This document shows positions 1 to 12,500 of a DNA stretch of 64,000 bases, one piece after another; positions within the stretch are counted from its first letter, which is position 1; every line of letters starts with the position of its first letter. A program made the position numbers and the translations under genes. This DNA comes from Myxococcales bacterium. Its GTDB lineage: Bacteria > Myxococcota_A > Polyangia > Haliangiales > Haliangiaceae. The notes below the pieces were generated by a model. The model was not told the DNA's origin and ran no database searches. It saw only the letters and a program-made list of their open reading frames with translations. The stretch covers positions 53,501 through 117,500 of the forward strand of contig JADJJK010000006.1 of the NCBI GenBank assembly GCA_016706545.1, written 5' to 3'.

Positions 1-204
1 GATGCGTACGGCCGGCTGCTGGCGTACGTGTCCGTCGGCGGAGTGGACGTGAGCCGGCACCTCATCGAGGAGGGATACGCCTGTGTGTTGCACTTGCCAC
101 CCAATGGGGCGGCGCGGCTCGATGAGCTGTCCCAGGCGCAGGCTCGCGCGCGCGCGGCCCGTCGAGGACTGTGGGGCGCCTGTCCACGGGCGCGCTGCCG
201 ATGA
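1..204 (+). CDS. Thermonuclease (SNase-like), C-terminal fragment
   Basis: The frame is open from base 1 and stops at 202-204, giving 67 residues of a protein that begins outside the window. The segment matches the end of the staphylococcal-nuclease fold: a YGRLLAYV strand, a GGVDVSRHLIEEGYA helix region, an AQARARAARRGLWG helix, and a closing GxWxxC-type end. SNase proteins cleave DNA or RNA with Ca2+ and are often exported. The active-site Arg/Glu region lies mostly upstream and cannot be checked. The next gene starts about 10 bases later on the same strand, so the two may be co-transcribed. Confidence 0.8.
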   Translation, partial: DAYGRLLAYVSVGGVDVSRHLIEEGYACVLHLPPNGAARLDELSQAQARARAARRGLWGACPRARCR

Positions 205-214
205 GCGGGCAGGA

Positions 215-2416
215 ATGACGATGTGGTCAGCAGCTCAGCCAACCGCCAGGGGGCGCTGGCGCCTCGTGCTCTGGGGCCTCGTGGCGCTCGCGCTCCTCGC
301 GCTCGTCGAGCGTCGCGCTGCGCAGGCCAGCCCGCACGACACCTTCATCGATGTCGAGACCGAACAAGATCTCTACGACGCGATCTCCGCGCGGCTCATC
401 AGCTCCGAGACGTTCGAACGCTTGCTCGAGCTCCTGGCGCGGGGCGTCGTGCTCGACACCGCGACCCGCGAGGAGCTGCACGAGCTGCCCAACCTCACCT
501 ACGCCGAGGTGGACGCCATGCTGGCGCTACGGGCCCAGGTGGGGACGCTGGGGAACGGCTCGGTGCTGGTGCAGGTGGGCGTCTTGTCTCAGCGTCAGCT
601 CGACGCGATCGCGCCGTTTCTGGGCCGAGGCGGCTCGCTGGGCAAAGGCGCGGCGGCCCTTGGCCCGGGCGTTCCCTTCGCGGCGTGGGCCCAGGTGGGC
701 TCGCGAGTGTCGCGGCAGGATCGCGAGGCGCCGCCGGTCGCGCTGCAGCTACGCGCCCAGACCTCGAGCGGACTGTCGCTGGGCCTTGGGCTGGCGCTGA
801 CCCGGCACCGGCTGGGCGCGGTGGTCTTCGATCCGACCCGCCAGGCGCTGCTGGCTACCCCGCCGGAGCCGACGCTGACCGTGGCCAAGGCGACCCTGCG
901 CTGGGACGCGCGGTGGTTCTCCGCGCTCGCAGGCAGCTACCGCGTCGGCTTTGGGCAGCGCGTCACCTTCGACGACACCGGCGCTGACCAGCCAAGCGGC
1001 GCGGTGCAAGATGATCAGGTCGCGGTGGACGGCGGGCTGGTTCGCGCATGCAAGGAAGGCGACGCCGAGGCTCCCTCATCGTGCGCTGCAGAGCGCGCGC
1101 GGCTGGTGACCTCGGACGTGCGCTGGCGCGAGGGGCTATGGGGCGTGGCGCTGGCGGCGCGGCAGCTCCCGGTCGGGCGATCGGGGGCGGGGCTGCTGGA
1201 CCTCCACGTCTGGGCGTCGCTCGCGCCGCGGTCCGTCGCCTCCCACGAGCTGGTGAACCTGCGGCGCTGCGAGGCGCTCCTCGACTGCGAGGCGCCGTCG
1301 GTGCTGCGCCGACCGACCGGGCCGCTGCTGAGCCCGACGTCGCGCTACCTGGCCGCGCGCCTGCCAGCGATGTTCTCCGAGCGGATGCTGGGCGGCAACG
1401 TCACCTACGCTCGAGATCGACGGAGTCACCTGGGCGTCACCGGGTACGTCTCACGGCTGCACAGCCTGGTATCGGGCGCGGAGCTGGCGTTGCAGGAGGG
1501 GGCGAGGTGGCCAACGACCGGTCGCTTTGGCGCGGTGGGGCTGTCGCTGGCGCGAGGGCGCGGCGCGGTGGACGTGGGCGCCGAGGTCGCGCGCACCTTC
1601 GAGCAGGCGACGAACCAGCGCGCTGGCAGCGGCGGCCTTGGCGCGGTGCTGCGCCTGGCGTGGGCAGACGCGCGGCGCGAGCTGGAGGTCGTCGGGCGGT
1701 ACTATGAGCCGACCTTCAACAATCCATACGCTCGCTCGGTGGCGGCAGCCGACGAGCTGCAAGGGCAGCGCGCCAGAGACGAGGCCGGGGTCCGCGTGCG
1801 GGGGGCGTGGACCGCGACGCGGCTGTCGGCGCGCGCCGGCCTTGACGCCTGGGCTAGCCCGACCACGCTCGTCCCCAAGCTCTCCTCGTACCTGCGCGGA
1901 GAGTGGCAGACCTCGGCGCGCTGGCGGCTGGGCTTGTCGGTCAGCTACGACGACAAGGACCTGCTGCACGGCGGACGCGATGAGTGCTTCGAGGGCACCT
2001 CAGGCGTCGATGCGCGCGGCGAAGCCCTGGCCTGTCGCGGCGCCAGGAGGGGCGGGGCCGCGCGGGCGGTGCTGCTCTTTCCGACGGGGGCGCTGGTGGC
2101 GCAGGCGAGCCATGACGTGGTGGACGCAGGCGCGGCCCGGCGCTCCGAGCGTCGGCACGACAGCTCGGTCTGGCTCATCGCCAGCGCGCACACCCAAAAC
2201 GGCGTGTCCCTCCGCGCTCAGGCGCGCTATCGTGAAGCGTCGCTGCAGGGCCAGCCCCACGACCGCTCGGTGGCCGCAGCGGTCGAGGCGCGCTGGCCCA
2301 TGCGGGCCGCCGACTGGGTGCGAGTGCGCCTCGACGGTGCCGCAGCGCTGGCCGGGCCTGCAGCGCGAGCTCCGGCCACGGCGTCGCTATGGGTGGGGTA
2401 TGAGCTGGTCTATTGA
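215..2416 (+). CDS. Exported helix-hairpin-helix protein, probable outer-membrane barrel
   Basis: This is a 733-residue protein. I start it at the ATG at 215 because a signal or anchor segment follows directly (Arg-rich start, then WRLVLWGLVALALLALV), whereas the longer frame upstream overlaps the nuclease gene. Residues about 55-130 contain two helix-hairpin-helix-like units (LDTATREELHELPNLTYAEV and a second around LSQRQLDAIAPFL). The remaining 600 residues show alternating polar/hydrophobic strands, many Arg and Trp/Tyr girdle residues and a final strand ending in ELVY, which suggests a beta-barrel. Similar HhH-plus-barrel proteins occur in Myxococcota. The function is unknown; DNA binding or uptake at the envelope, near a nuclease gene, is speculation. 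Confidence 0.75.
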   Translation: MTMWSAAQPTARGRWRLVLWGLVALALLALVERRAAQASPHDTFIDVETEQDLYDAISARLISSETFERLLELLARGVVLDTATREELHELPNLTYAEVDAMLALRAQVGTLGNGSVLVQVGVLSQRQLDAIAPFLGRGGSLGKGAAALGPGVPFAAWAQVGSRVSRQDREAPPVALQLRAQTSSGLSLGLGLALTRHRLGAVVFDPTRQALLATPPEPTLTVAKATLRWDARWFSALAGSYRVGFGQRVTFDDTGADQPSGAVQDDQVAVDGGLVRACKEGDAEAPSSCAAERARLVTSDVRWREGLWGVALAARQLPVGRSGAGLLDLHVWASLAPRSVASHELVNLRRCEALLDCEAPSVLRRPTGPLLSPTSRYLAARLPAMFSERMLGGNVTYARDRRSHLGVTGYVSRLHSLVSGAELALQEGARWPTTGRFGAVGLSLARGRGAVDVGAEVARTFEQATNQRAGSGGLGAVLRLAWADARRELEVVGRYYEPTFNNPYARSVAAADELQGQRARDEAGVRVRGAWTATRLSARAGLDAWASPTTLVPKLSSYLRGEWQTSARWRLGLSVSYDDKDLLHGGRDECFEGTSGVDARGEALACRGARRGGAARAVLLFPTGALVAQASHDVVDAGAARRSERRHDSSVWLIASAHTQNGVSLRAQARYREASLQGQPHDRSVAAAVEARWPMRAADWVRVRLDGAAALAGPAARAPATASLWVGYELVY

Positions 2417-2489
2417 TCTTGCGCGTGGGCGTCGCGCCTGGGCCTCGGCTCGCTCCTCGGCTCGCTCCTCGGCGGCGGCGGCCCGCAGC

Positions 2490-3296
2490 TCATTCGGCAG
2501 CGCTGGCGTGGCGGTGCGAACTCACGATGTCGCGCAGCACCTGCAGGAGCGCGCCGGAGTCCTGCCCCTTGGCGATGATCGGACGGCTCGGCGCGAGCTG
2601 CTCGACCTCGGCGGTGGCGCCCCCCGAGAGGAACACCAGCCGATCCACCAGCCATGGGCGTTGCAAGCACAGGAACTTGAAGACCTCGGCACCGCCGCCG
2701 TCGTCCATCCGCCAGTCGATGACGAGCACGTCGAAGTCATCCCGCTCCAGCGCGGAGATCGCGCGGTTTCCGCTCTCGGCCTGGTGGACGTCGTATCCCG
2801 CCTCTGCCAGCAGCCGGCTCATCACCAGCAGCAGCATCGGCTCGTCCTCGGCCAAGAGGAGCCGAGGCTGGTCGATGGACAGCGGCGGGGGGGGCGCGGC
2901 GTCGGCGAGCTGCTGCCTGCGCATCAGCGCGGCGTCCACCACCCGTCCGATCTCCATGAGCTGCGAGGGCGCCACGCACAGACAGCGGCCCGCCACGATG
3001 GCGTCGAAGTTGTCAGGCGCTTCATCGGCCACGAACACAAACTGGCTACGCAGGTCGTACCGGTGGCTTATCGCCCAGCGGTACACCTCGGCGCCCAGCG
3101 GTGTGCCGGATTCCCACTGCGCCACGATCGCCGCGATCTCGCGATCGCCGGACAGGATGGCCTGCGCGCGAAACGTCGACGAGGCGGTGACCACGGAGCG
3201 CCCTTGGTGCTCGAACATCCTCGTCAGCGTGTCCAGGACGATCGAATCCTGGTGCAGGAGCAACACCTGCGCCCGACCCCGGGCACTCTCACTCAT
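2490..3296 (-). CDS. Response regulator with two receiver domains, no output domain
   Basis: This 268-residue protein starts at MSESARGR; the frame runs open further upstream but without coding character. The C-terminal receiver (from about residue 145) is complete in outline: acidic pair in LLLAEDEP, phospho-acceptor Asp in VIDWRM, a Ser in FLSGG, and a Lys in IAKG. The N-terminal receiver-like domain (LLLHQDSIVLDTLTRMF) has no Asp where the acceptor should be (IVAQWESG) and looks inactive. There is no DNA-binding or enzymatic domain. It is divergent from the Hsp70-like gene at 3508, with a 211-bp shared upstream region. The partner kinase is not in this neighbourhood. Confidence 0.85.
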   Translation of the reverse strand: MSESARGRAQVLLLHQDSIVLDTLTRMFEHQGRSVVTASSTFRAQAILSGDREIAAIVAQWESGTPLGAEVYRWAISHRYDLRSQFVFVADEAPDNFDAIVAGRCLCVAPSQLMEIGRVVDAALMRRQQLADAAPPPPLSIDQPRLLLAEDEPMLLLVMSRLLAEAGYDVHQAESGNRAISALERDDFDVLVIDWRMDDGGGAEVFKFLCLQRPWLVDRLVFLSGGATAEVEQLAPSRPIIAKGQDSGALLQVLRDIVSSHRHASAAE

Positions 3297-3507
3297 GTCC
3301 GGCAGTATACCTCTGCGCCTTGCAAAAGCCGGTTTCAGAGTGTCACCGAACTGCGCGAGCGGGAGGTGGCAGTGACACGTACTGTTTCCCCGAGAGAAGC
3401 TCGGAGTGGCGGTGTTCCACGTCGGCTGGCGCACAGGATTTTGCCTCGCAGAACGCAAGCAGGAGCGGTTCGGCGCGAGGATTGGCAGTACGGTGGAAGC
3501 TCGGCGC

Positions 3508-4695
3508 ATGACGGTCGCAAAGCGAGATGCTTCGGAGCGCTGGGTCGGCATCGACCTTGGCACCACGTACAGCTCCGTCGGCGTCATCGCGGGCCGCAAG
3601 GCGTACATCTTGGCCGACGAGCGAGGCCAGCAGTCGTTGCCCTCGGTGGTGGCCTTCCCCACGCGGACCACGCAGCTCGTGGGACAAGAGGCCAGGGCTC
3701 GCGTGGCCATCGATCCTGCGCATACCGTCGCTTCACCAAAGCGCATCCTGGGGCGCCGGCACGACGATCCAGAGGTGCAGACCTTCCTGTCGCATCAGGG
3801 ATACCGCAGCTACGCTGGCCCCGATGGGACGACCGTCATCGAGCTGTGGCAAGAGCCCTACGCGGTGCCGCAGCTCAGCGGCTACATCTTGCAGGAGCTC
3901 TTGCGCATCGCGCAGCTACGGTTGGGCGGGGACACCTCTCGCGCGGTGATCGCCGTGCCGGTCACCTTCGACGCCGTGCGCCTCGACGCCACCCGACGGG
4001 CGGCCGAGCTGGCCGGCTGGACCGAGGTGTCATTTGTCGACGAGCCGATCGCCGCGGCGGGGGCCAACCGATACACTCCCGGGTTCTCCGGCACCGTCGG
4101 CGTCTTCGATTTCGGCGGTGGCACCTTCGACTTCACCGCGGTCGAGGTCAGGGCCAACGGCCTGCGCGTCCTGGCCACCGCCGGAGATCCCTGGCTCGGC
4201 GGCGACGACGTCGACGCTGCGCTCGCAGACGCGGCGGCCAACCAGTTCTGGCGCAGACACCGGGTGGACCTTCGCAACCAGGCGGTGGAGTGGCAGCGGC
4301 TGTGCTTCGCCAGCGAGCGCGCCAAGCGTCAGCTCGCGGTCGAGGAGCAGGCCTTGATCGAGGTCGCGGACGTGGTGCGCACCGCCACCGGCATGGTGGA
4401 TCTGCGCCTCTCGATGGACCGCGCGACGCTATCCCGCGTGCTGCGGCCCTTCCTCGAACGGGCGCTGGCGGTGTGCGATCGCGCCCTGGCGGCGGCCTCC
4501 ATTCCCGCGTCGTCGTTGTCCGCGGTCTACCTGTGTGGTGGGCTGTGCAACCTGCCGCAGGTGCGAGACGCAGTGGCCGAACACTTCCGCGTGCCGCTGC
4601 ATCGCGGGGTCCCGCCGGAGCAGGCGGTGTGTATTGGCGCAGCGATCGAGGCGTCCCTGCGGGAGTCCAGCACGAGCCGCAACGCCGCGCCGTGA
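3508..4695 (+). CDS. Short Hsp70-family ATPase without a substrate-binding domain
   Basis: This 395-residue protein starts at an ATG preceded by GGAAG eight bases upstream. It carries the Hsp70/actin ATPase signatures in order: GIDLGTTYSS (phosphate 1), VPVTFDAVRLDATR, FDFGGGTFDFT (phosphate 2) and the adenosine motif around VYLCGGLCNLPQV. It ends just after the nucleotide-binding domain. Canonical DnaK is about 640 residues with a beta-sandwich peptide-binding domain and a lid; both are missing, with no sign of truncation by mutation. Such proteins cannot hold clients in the DnaK manner and may act as ATP-dependent switches. No dnaJ or grpE lies nearby. Divergent from the receiver-only regulator. 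Confidence 0.88.
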   Translation: MTVAKRDASERWVGIDLGTTYSSVGVIAGRKAYILADERGQQSLPSVVAFPTRTTQLVGQEARARVAIDPAHTVASPKRILGRRHDDPEVQTFLSHQGYRSYAGPDGTTVIELWQEPYAVPQLSGYILQELLRIAQLRLGGDTSRAVIAVPVTFDAVRLDATRRAAELAGWTEVSFVDEPIAAAGANRYTPGFSGTVGVFDFGGGTFDFTAVEVRANGLRVLATAGDPWLGGDDVDAALADAAANQFWRRHRVDLRNQAVEWQRLCFASERAKRQLAVEEQALIEVADVVRTATGMVDLRLSMDRATLSRVLRPFLERALAVCDRALAAASIPASSLSAVYLCGGLCNLPQVRDAVAEHFRVPLHRGVPPEQAVCIGAAIEASLRESSTSRNAAP

Positions 4696-4883
4696 CGTGG
4701 TCTTTGGCGTTCGTCCCGGCTCCAAGGCCCGGGGGCGGGGGCCGCCTCGCCGCGGCTCGTCCTCCGCGATCTTGGCTTCGCCAGGCCTCCAGCGTGCCCT
4801 GTGCGGCGTGGGCCGGCATCGTCCGCGAAAATTCCTCAGCGGCAGCGGGATGCTCTGGGTCGGGCCTGCTACGCTATCTGACA

Positions 4884-6715
<1,832 letters not shown>

Positions 6716-6719
<4 letters not shown>

Positions 6720-8542
6720 GTCACGCTCGCATTGTCGCTTCCGGTGTCGCGGTGGCCCTCCTGTGCGCGAGCGGCGTGGCGCTCGCCGGCAAGCTCCCGC
6801 TGGGAGAGCCCTCGCGCGCGGTCACCGAGGAGATCCTCGACGCCATCGCGGAGGAGATGAACCGGTCGATGACGCAGCTCCAGATCCCGGGCGCGCCGAA
6901 GCCGTATCACATCTCGTACAAGATCACGGAGGTCGAGGTCAACGACGCGGCGGCGAGCCTTGGCTCCACCACCTCGCGCCGGCAACGGCACTTCGTCAAC
7001 CTGGAGGCCCGCGTGCGCGTGGGCAACCCGGACCTCGACAACGGCAACTTCGTCTTGCCCAGCGACGACGGCATCGACGGCGTGGCCGGCATCAACCTGC
7101 CGCTCGAGGCCACGCCGCGCATCGCCCGGCGCGCCGCGTGGCTGGCGACGGACACCGCCTACAAGGAAGCGCTGATCCAGCTCCGGGCCAAGATGGACGC
7201 CAGGCAAGCAGGCGGCGTGGGTCGGACCGACATCCCGTCGTGGACCAGCCACGCGCCCAGCGTGAACGAGGCCGTGGTGCTGGTGCCTCGCCTGGAGACC
7301 TTGCCGGAGATCGAGGCCCGCGCCCAGCGGCTGTCCGCGGGCTTTCGCGGCCAGCTCCACATCCGCGACTCGCGGGTGGCCATCACCAGCTACCTGGAGC
7401 GGCGCTGGTACCTGAGCACCGAGGGCACCAGCATCACCGACACCCGTCGCGCCAGCGGCATCGTGGTGGCCGCTTCGGGGCAGGCGGATGACAACCAGGA
7501 GCTCAACCAGTACTTCCTGCGCTATGGCCGCACCGCGGCCGATCTGCCCAGCGACGCGGAGCTGACCGCGGAGGCCAAGCGGCTCTCTGCCACGCTGCTG
7601 GAGCTGGCCAAGGCGCCGGTCATCGAGGCCTACTCGGGCCCGGTCTTGTTCGAAGGGGAGGGCGCGGTCGGGATCATCCGGTCGGCGCTGGCGCCGCACC
7701 TTGGCGGCACGCCGCTGCCGGAGGGCTTGCCGCCGCAGCAGGCCAAGCAGCACGGCGGCGCCTTCTCGGACACGGTTGGCCTGCGCGTGCTGGCCCCGGG
7801 CTTGACGCTGGTGGATGACCCCACCGCCGCCACCGGCGCCGGCAAGGCGCTGATCGGCGGCTATCGCATCGACGACGAGGGCACGCCCTCCCAGCGCGTC
7901 GAGGTCGTGCGCGATGGTAAGCTGGTGAGCCTCTTGCAAAGCCGCACGCCCTCGGGGCGGGGGGCCAGCAGCAACGGGCACGCGCGGCGCACCGCGGACG
8001 GAGGCGCGTTCCGCGGCTCGGCCACCAACCTGTTTGTCAACGCCAAGGGCGGCGTCGCTCGCAAGGCGCTGCTGGGCAAGCTGCTGGCGACCGTCAAGGC
8101 GGAGGGCCTGCCGTACGGCCTCATCGTCCGCCGATTCGATGACTCCGCGATCACCGCGGCCCCGGAGCGGAGCCGGCGCGAGCTGGTGCAGCTCGTCAAG
8201 TCCTCGGACATTGACCTGCCCCCGCCAGCGCTGCTGGCGTACCGCGTCTATCCTGGCGGCAAGCAAGAGCTGGTGCGCGGCGTCCAGCTCGCCGAGGTGC
8301 CCATCCGCGCCTGGAAGGACGTGATGGCCACCAGCACCGAGCAGACCGTGTACAACTTCCTGGCCGCCAACGAGCAGTGGCTGGAGCTGGTGATCCGCGG
8401 CACGGACGACGGGTTCGTGCCCTCCGGCGGCATCGAGAGCTCCATCATCACGCCCGATCTGCTGTTCAAGGAGATCGACGTGGTGCCCAGCACGCTCGGC
8501 CAGCGCCCCAAGCCGCGCATCGCCAGCCCCATCCTCAAGTGA
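6716..8542 (+). CDS. TldE/PmbA-like non-catalytic partner, exported
   Basis: This 608-residue protein overlaps the previous gene through ATGA and begins with a Sec-type signal ending VALAG. It aligns end to end with the upstream protein: the same NPDLDNGNFVLP region, FLRYGRTAADLPSDAEL, EVVRDGKLVSLLQSR and YRVYPGGKQELVRG. The HExxxH helix is replaced by LFEGEGAVGIIRSALAPHL, and the terminal Cys ligand is gone (IRGTDDGFVPSG), so it should not bind zinc. This reproduces the TldD/TldE arrangement, in which the second subunit is structural. Both proteins are predicted to leave the cytoplasm, so they probably act together in the periplasm. The next gene overlaps its stop. Confidence 0.86.
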
Positions 8543-9126
8543 CCGCCGGCGCCGCGCCAGCCGCCGGCCTCTGCGCGCGGGTCCATGCCACCGAGCCGCG
8601 CAGCCGCGCCAACGGCCCCGGCGCGCGCTTCGTCATCTGGCTGCAGGGCTGCACGCTGGGCTGCCCCGGCTGCTTCAACCCTTCGACGCACCAGCTCGAG
8701 GGCGGCCAGGAGCGCTCCGTCGAGGCGCTCCTGGTGGAGCTGGCGTCCACCGCGGGCATCGAGGGGCTGACGCTGTCCGGTGGAGAGCCGCTGCAGCAGC
8801 CTGAGGTCGCCGCGGAGCTGCTGGCCGGCGCGCGGGCGCTGGGGCTTTCGACCCTGGTCTTCTCCGGCTACAGGCAGGAGGAGATCGAGCAGTTGCCGCA
8901 CGGGCGGCGGGTCCTCGCGGCCACCGACGTGCTGATCGACGGGCGCTACCAGGCAAGCGAGCGCCTGGCCTCGGGGCTGCGCGGCTCCCAAAATCAGCGC
9001 ATCGTGCTCTTGAGCGCCCGGTACTCACTGGACGACGTGGAGGCAACCCCGGTCGCGGAGATCCGCATCAGCCCGCGTGGCGAGCTGGTCCTCACCGGGG
9101 TCAATCCACTCAAGCTCAAACGCTGA
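8539..9126 (+). CDS. Small radical SAM (4Fe-4S) activase-like protein
   Basis: This 195-residue protein begins at the GTG that overlaps the preceding stop (GTGA). The cluster-binding motif C38-TLG-C42-PG-C45 (CxxxCxxC) is followed by the SAM-binding TLSGGEPLQQ stretch. The size and motif spacing match the single-domain activating enzymes related to NrdG and PflA, which make glycyl radicals on a partner. No anaerobic ribonucleotide reductase or glycyl-radical enzyme is visible in the window. Translational coupling to two exported TldD/TldE-like proteins suggests a shared pathway, but the enzyme itself should be cytosolic. The true substrate cannot be told from the sequence. Confidence 0.82.
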   Translation: MTAGAAPAAGLCARVHATEPRSRANGPGARFVIWLQGCTLGCPGCFNPSTHQLEGGQERSVEALLVELASTAGIEGLTLSGGEPLQQPEVAAELLAGARALGLSTLVFSGYRQEEIEQLPHGRRVLAATDVLIDGRYQASERLASGLRGSQNQRIVLLSARYSLDDVEATPVAEIRISPRGELVLTGVNPLKLKR

Positions 9127-9529
9127 GGCGGGGCAACGCGGCGCGTCTATGAAATGGGTGTGAGTATTGTTTCGGAAGTCGTAGTTTGGTTGGACAAGTC
9201 ACCAGATCGAGCGCAGATCCCGTCCACGTTCGGCACACGGCGATCAGGAAACACTAACAGTAGTATCTGCAACGATTCTGCATCAACCGTAGGCTGGATC
9301 GCCCGACGAGCGACGTTGCGCTGCACACATCAGGAGCCGCGGCGTGCTTTCCCTGACATGGGGCCCTTGGCCATGAGGCGAGCGGTTCGCAGAGTGCCAA
9401 TTTTCGCCATATTGTATTTATTTGGTGTCGGTGAATCCCTGGCACACCTGTGGTACTTCGAAAGCTCGCGGGACAGAGCGTTCGCTCATGGCGCTCCTGG
9501 CCGCGGGGAAAAGGGTCCGAAGGAGTCAC
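9127..9529. other. 403-bp intergenic region with AT-richer segment
   Basis: There is no convincing gene between the radical SAM gene and the subtilase. Base composition is clearly lower in G+C than in the flanking genes, especially 9390-9425, where a run around CATATTGTATTTATTTGG is the most promoter-like stretch. A 158-codon open frame through it has no coding character. AGGAG at 9521-9525 is the ribosome-binding site of the next gene. I take this as the promoter and leader of the protease; no operator is recognised. Confidence 0.5.
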
Positions 9530-12500
9530 ATGAATCGCACACGCATTTCACGACAGGTAGGGATCAAGAGCGGCGTAGGTCTGCTTGCGAGCGCGTTGCT
9601 GGCGCTCGCGAGCTGCGGCTCGCCGAATGAAACCCAGGAGCGCGAGCTGCCTGGCTCGGCGGAAGAGGGCACCAAGCCCTCCGCGCAGCCAGGCGCGCAG
9701 CCGGGCGTGCAGCCAGGCAGGGCGCCGGCCTACGCGCCGGACTCTGTGCTGGTCCGCTACAAGGCGGGCGTGGCCACGCAGCGCGTTCGCGCGGCCTCGG
9801 TCGACCAGCTCAAGGGCTCCATCGAGGACGTGAACGGCGACGGCGTCGACGACAACTTCGCCAACATTGCCCCCGACGGCAACCTGGTCAAGATCAACCT
9901 CGACCGCTCGATCTCGGTGGAAGACGCGCTGGCGCAGCTCCGCAAGGACCCCTCGGTTGCCTACGCCGAGCCCAACTACCTGGTCTACTCGCTGGCGACC
10001 CCCAACGACACGCGCTTCAACGAGCTCTACGGGTTGCACAACACCGGCCAGTCGGCCGGCACCATCGACGCTGACATCGACGCCGTCGAAGCGTGGGACG
10101 CCACCACCGGCGACAGCGCGGTCGTCGTCGGCGTGATCGACACCGGCATCGACTACACCCACCAGGACCTCGCGGCCAACATGTGGGTGAACCCGGGGGA
10201 GATCCCGGGCAACGGCATCGACGACGACACCAACGGCGTCATCGATGACGTCCATGGCTACAACGCCATCACCAACGGCGGCAACCCGCTCGACGACCAC
10301 GACCACGGCTCGCACTGCGCGGGCACCATCGGCGCGGTCGGCAACAACAACCTCGGCGTGGTCGGCGTGAACTGGAACGTGTCGCTGATGGCGATGAAGT
10401 TCCTGTCCTCGGGCGGCAGCGGCACCACCGCAGACGCCATCGAGTCGGTTGACTACGCGGTCGGCCGCAAGAACGCTGGCGTGAACCTGCGCGTGCTCAG
10501 CAATAGCTGGGGCGGCGGCGGCTTCTCGCAGGCGCTGGCGGACGCGATCACCGCCGCCAACGCCGCGGACATCCTGTTCGTCGCGGCGGCCGGCAACGCT
10601 GGCTCGGACAACGACGCGACCCCGTCGTACCCGGCCAGCTACGACATCGCCAACGTCCTCGCGGTGGCGGCCACGGATCGCAACGACGCGATGGCCTCCT
10701 TCTCGAACTACGGCCTGACCAGCGTCGACCTGGGCGCGCCCGGCGTGAACATCCTCTCGACCACCCGCAACAACACGTACTCCGTGTTCAGCGGCACCTC
10801 GATGGCCACCCCGCACGTGGCCGGCGTCGCTGCGCTGGTCCTGTCCTCCAACTCCACCCTGTCCACCGCCGAGCTCAAGGCGGTCCTCATGGACTCTGGC
10901 GACACCAAGGCCTCGCTGACGGGCAAGACCGTCAGCGGCAAGCGCCTCAACGCCGCCGCGGCGCTCGCCGAGGCAGGCCCGCCGGTGCCGCGCTTCAACC
11001 TGAGCGCTTCGCCCAACGGCCGCGTCATCAACCAGGCCGCCTCCACCACGTATGACGTGGATCTGTCGGCGGTCGCTGGCTTCACCGGCAACGTCGATCT
11101 GACCGTCACCTCGCAGCCGGCCATCAACGCGACCATCACCGCCACGCCGAGCACGGTTGGCGTGCCGGGCGCGTCCGTGGTCTCGGTGGCCACCTCCATG
11201 GCCACCGCGCCGGGCACGTACACGCTGACCATCACCGGGACCAGCGGCGCGCTGACCAAGTCGCGCGCGGTCTCGCTGCTGGTTCGCCCGTTTGGCACCG
11301 TGGAGCTGGCGCTGCCCAGCACGGACACCCCGCTGGCGATCCCCAGCGGCCCGCCCGCCGGCATCAACAGCACGATCAACGTGGCGCAGCCGATGACCAT
11401 CGCGGAGGTCCAGGTTGATCTCAACATCACCCACACCTGGATCGGCGACCTGCTGGTCACGTTGACCTCGCCCAGCGGCACCGTGGTGACGCTGCACAAC
11501 CGCACCGGCGGTTCGGCTGACAACATCCACCAGACCTACACCTTCCCCACGCAGTTCTTGGACCAGCAAGCGGCTGGCCCGTGGGTCCTGCACGTCGACG
11601 ACAACTTCACCGCCGACACCGGCACGCTGGATAGCTGGACGCTGCGCCTCATCGGCGTGCCGAGCGCGGCCACCTTCGCGCTGGCGGCGACCCCCGCGTC
11701 GCAGACCATCTCGCAGGATGGCTCGGCCAGCTACAACATCGCGGTCAGCCCGCTGGGCGACTTCACTGGCAGCGTGGCGTTCTCGGTGGCCTCCGAGCCG
11801 GCGTTCCCCGGCACGCTGACCATCGACCCGGCGTCCGCGCCGGTGCCGGGCACCGCCACCCTCACCGCGACCACGAGCTGCGCGACCACCCCGGGCACCT
11901 ACGCGCTGACCATCACCGGCCAGAGCGGCGCGATCACCAAGACGGCGCAGGTCTCGCTGACCGTCCAGCCCTACGGCACCGCGACCCTGTCCGTGCCGGG
12001 CGCTGGCACGCCGACCCCGATCCCGGACAACAACCCCACCGGGGTGACCAGCACGGCGACGGCGACGGCGACCGGCTCGGTGCTCGGCCTGGCGGTCGAG
12101 GTTCACATCGCGCACACGTACATCGGCGACCTGACGGTGAGCCTCATCGGCCCCAACAACCAGACCGTGGTGCTGCACAACCGCGCTGGCGGGAGCACCG
12201 ACAACATCGATCAGACGTACAACGTCACCGCGTTCAACGGCCAGCCGGTGACCGGCGAGTGGAAGCTCAAGGTGGCGGACGCGCTGATCGGCTTCTCCGG
12301 CACGCTCACGAGCTGGACGCTGCGTCCGACCGTGTCCACGCCGCCGCCGCCGCCGACCTCCGCCTTCACCTTCGCGGCCAACCGCCTGCGCGTCAACTTC
12401 ACGGACGCCAGCTCGGACACCGGCTGCGGCGGCGGTGGCGTGGTCTCGCGCTCGTGGAACTTCGGTGATGGCAACAGCTCCACCGCGCAGAACCCGATCC

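Noticed and set aside
1527..4883. Long + frame running into the TldD-like gene
   Set aside because: Its first 1100 codons cross four other genes and are Arg/Ala-rich. Only the part from 4884, with a signal and family motifs, is real.
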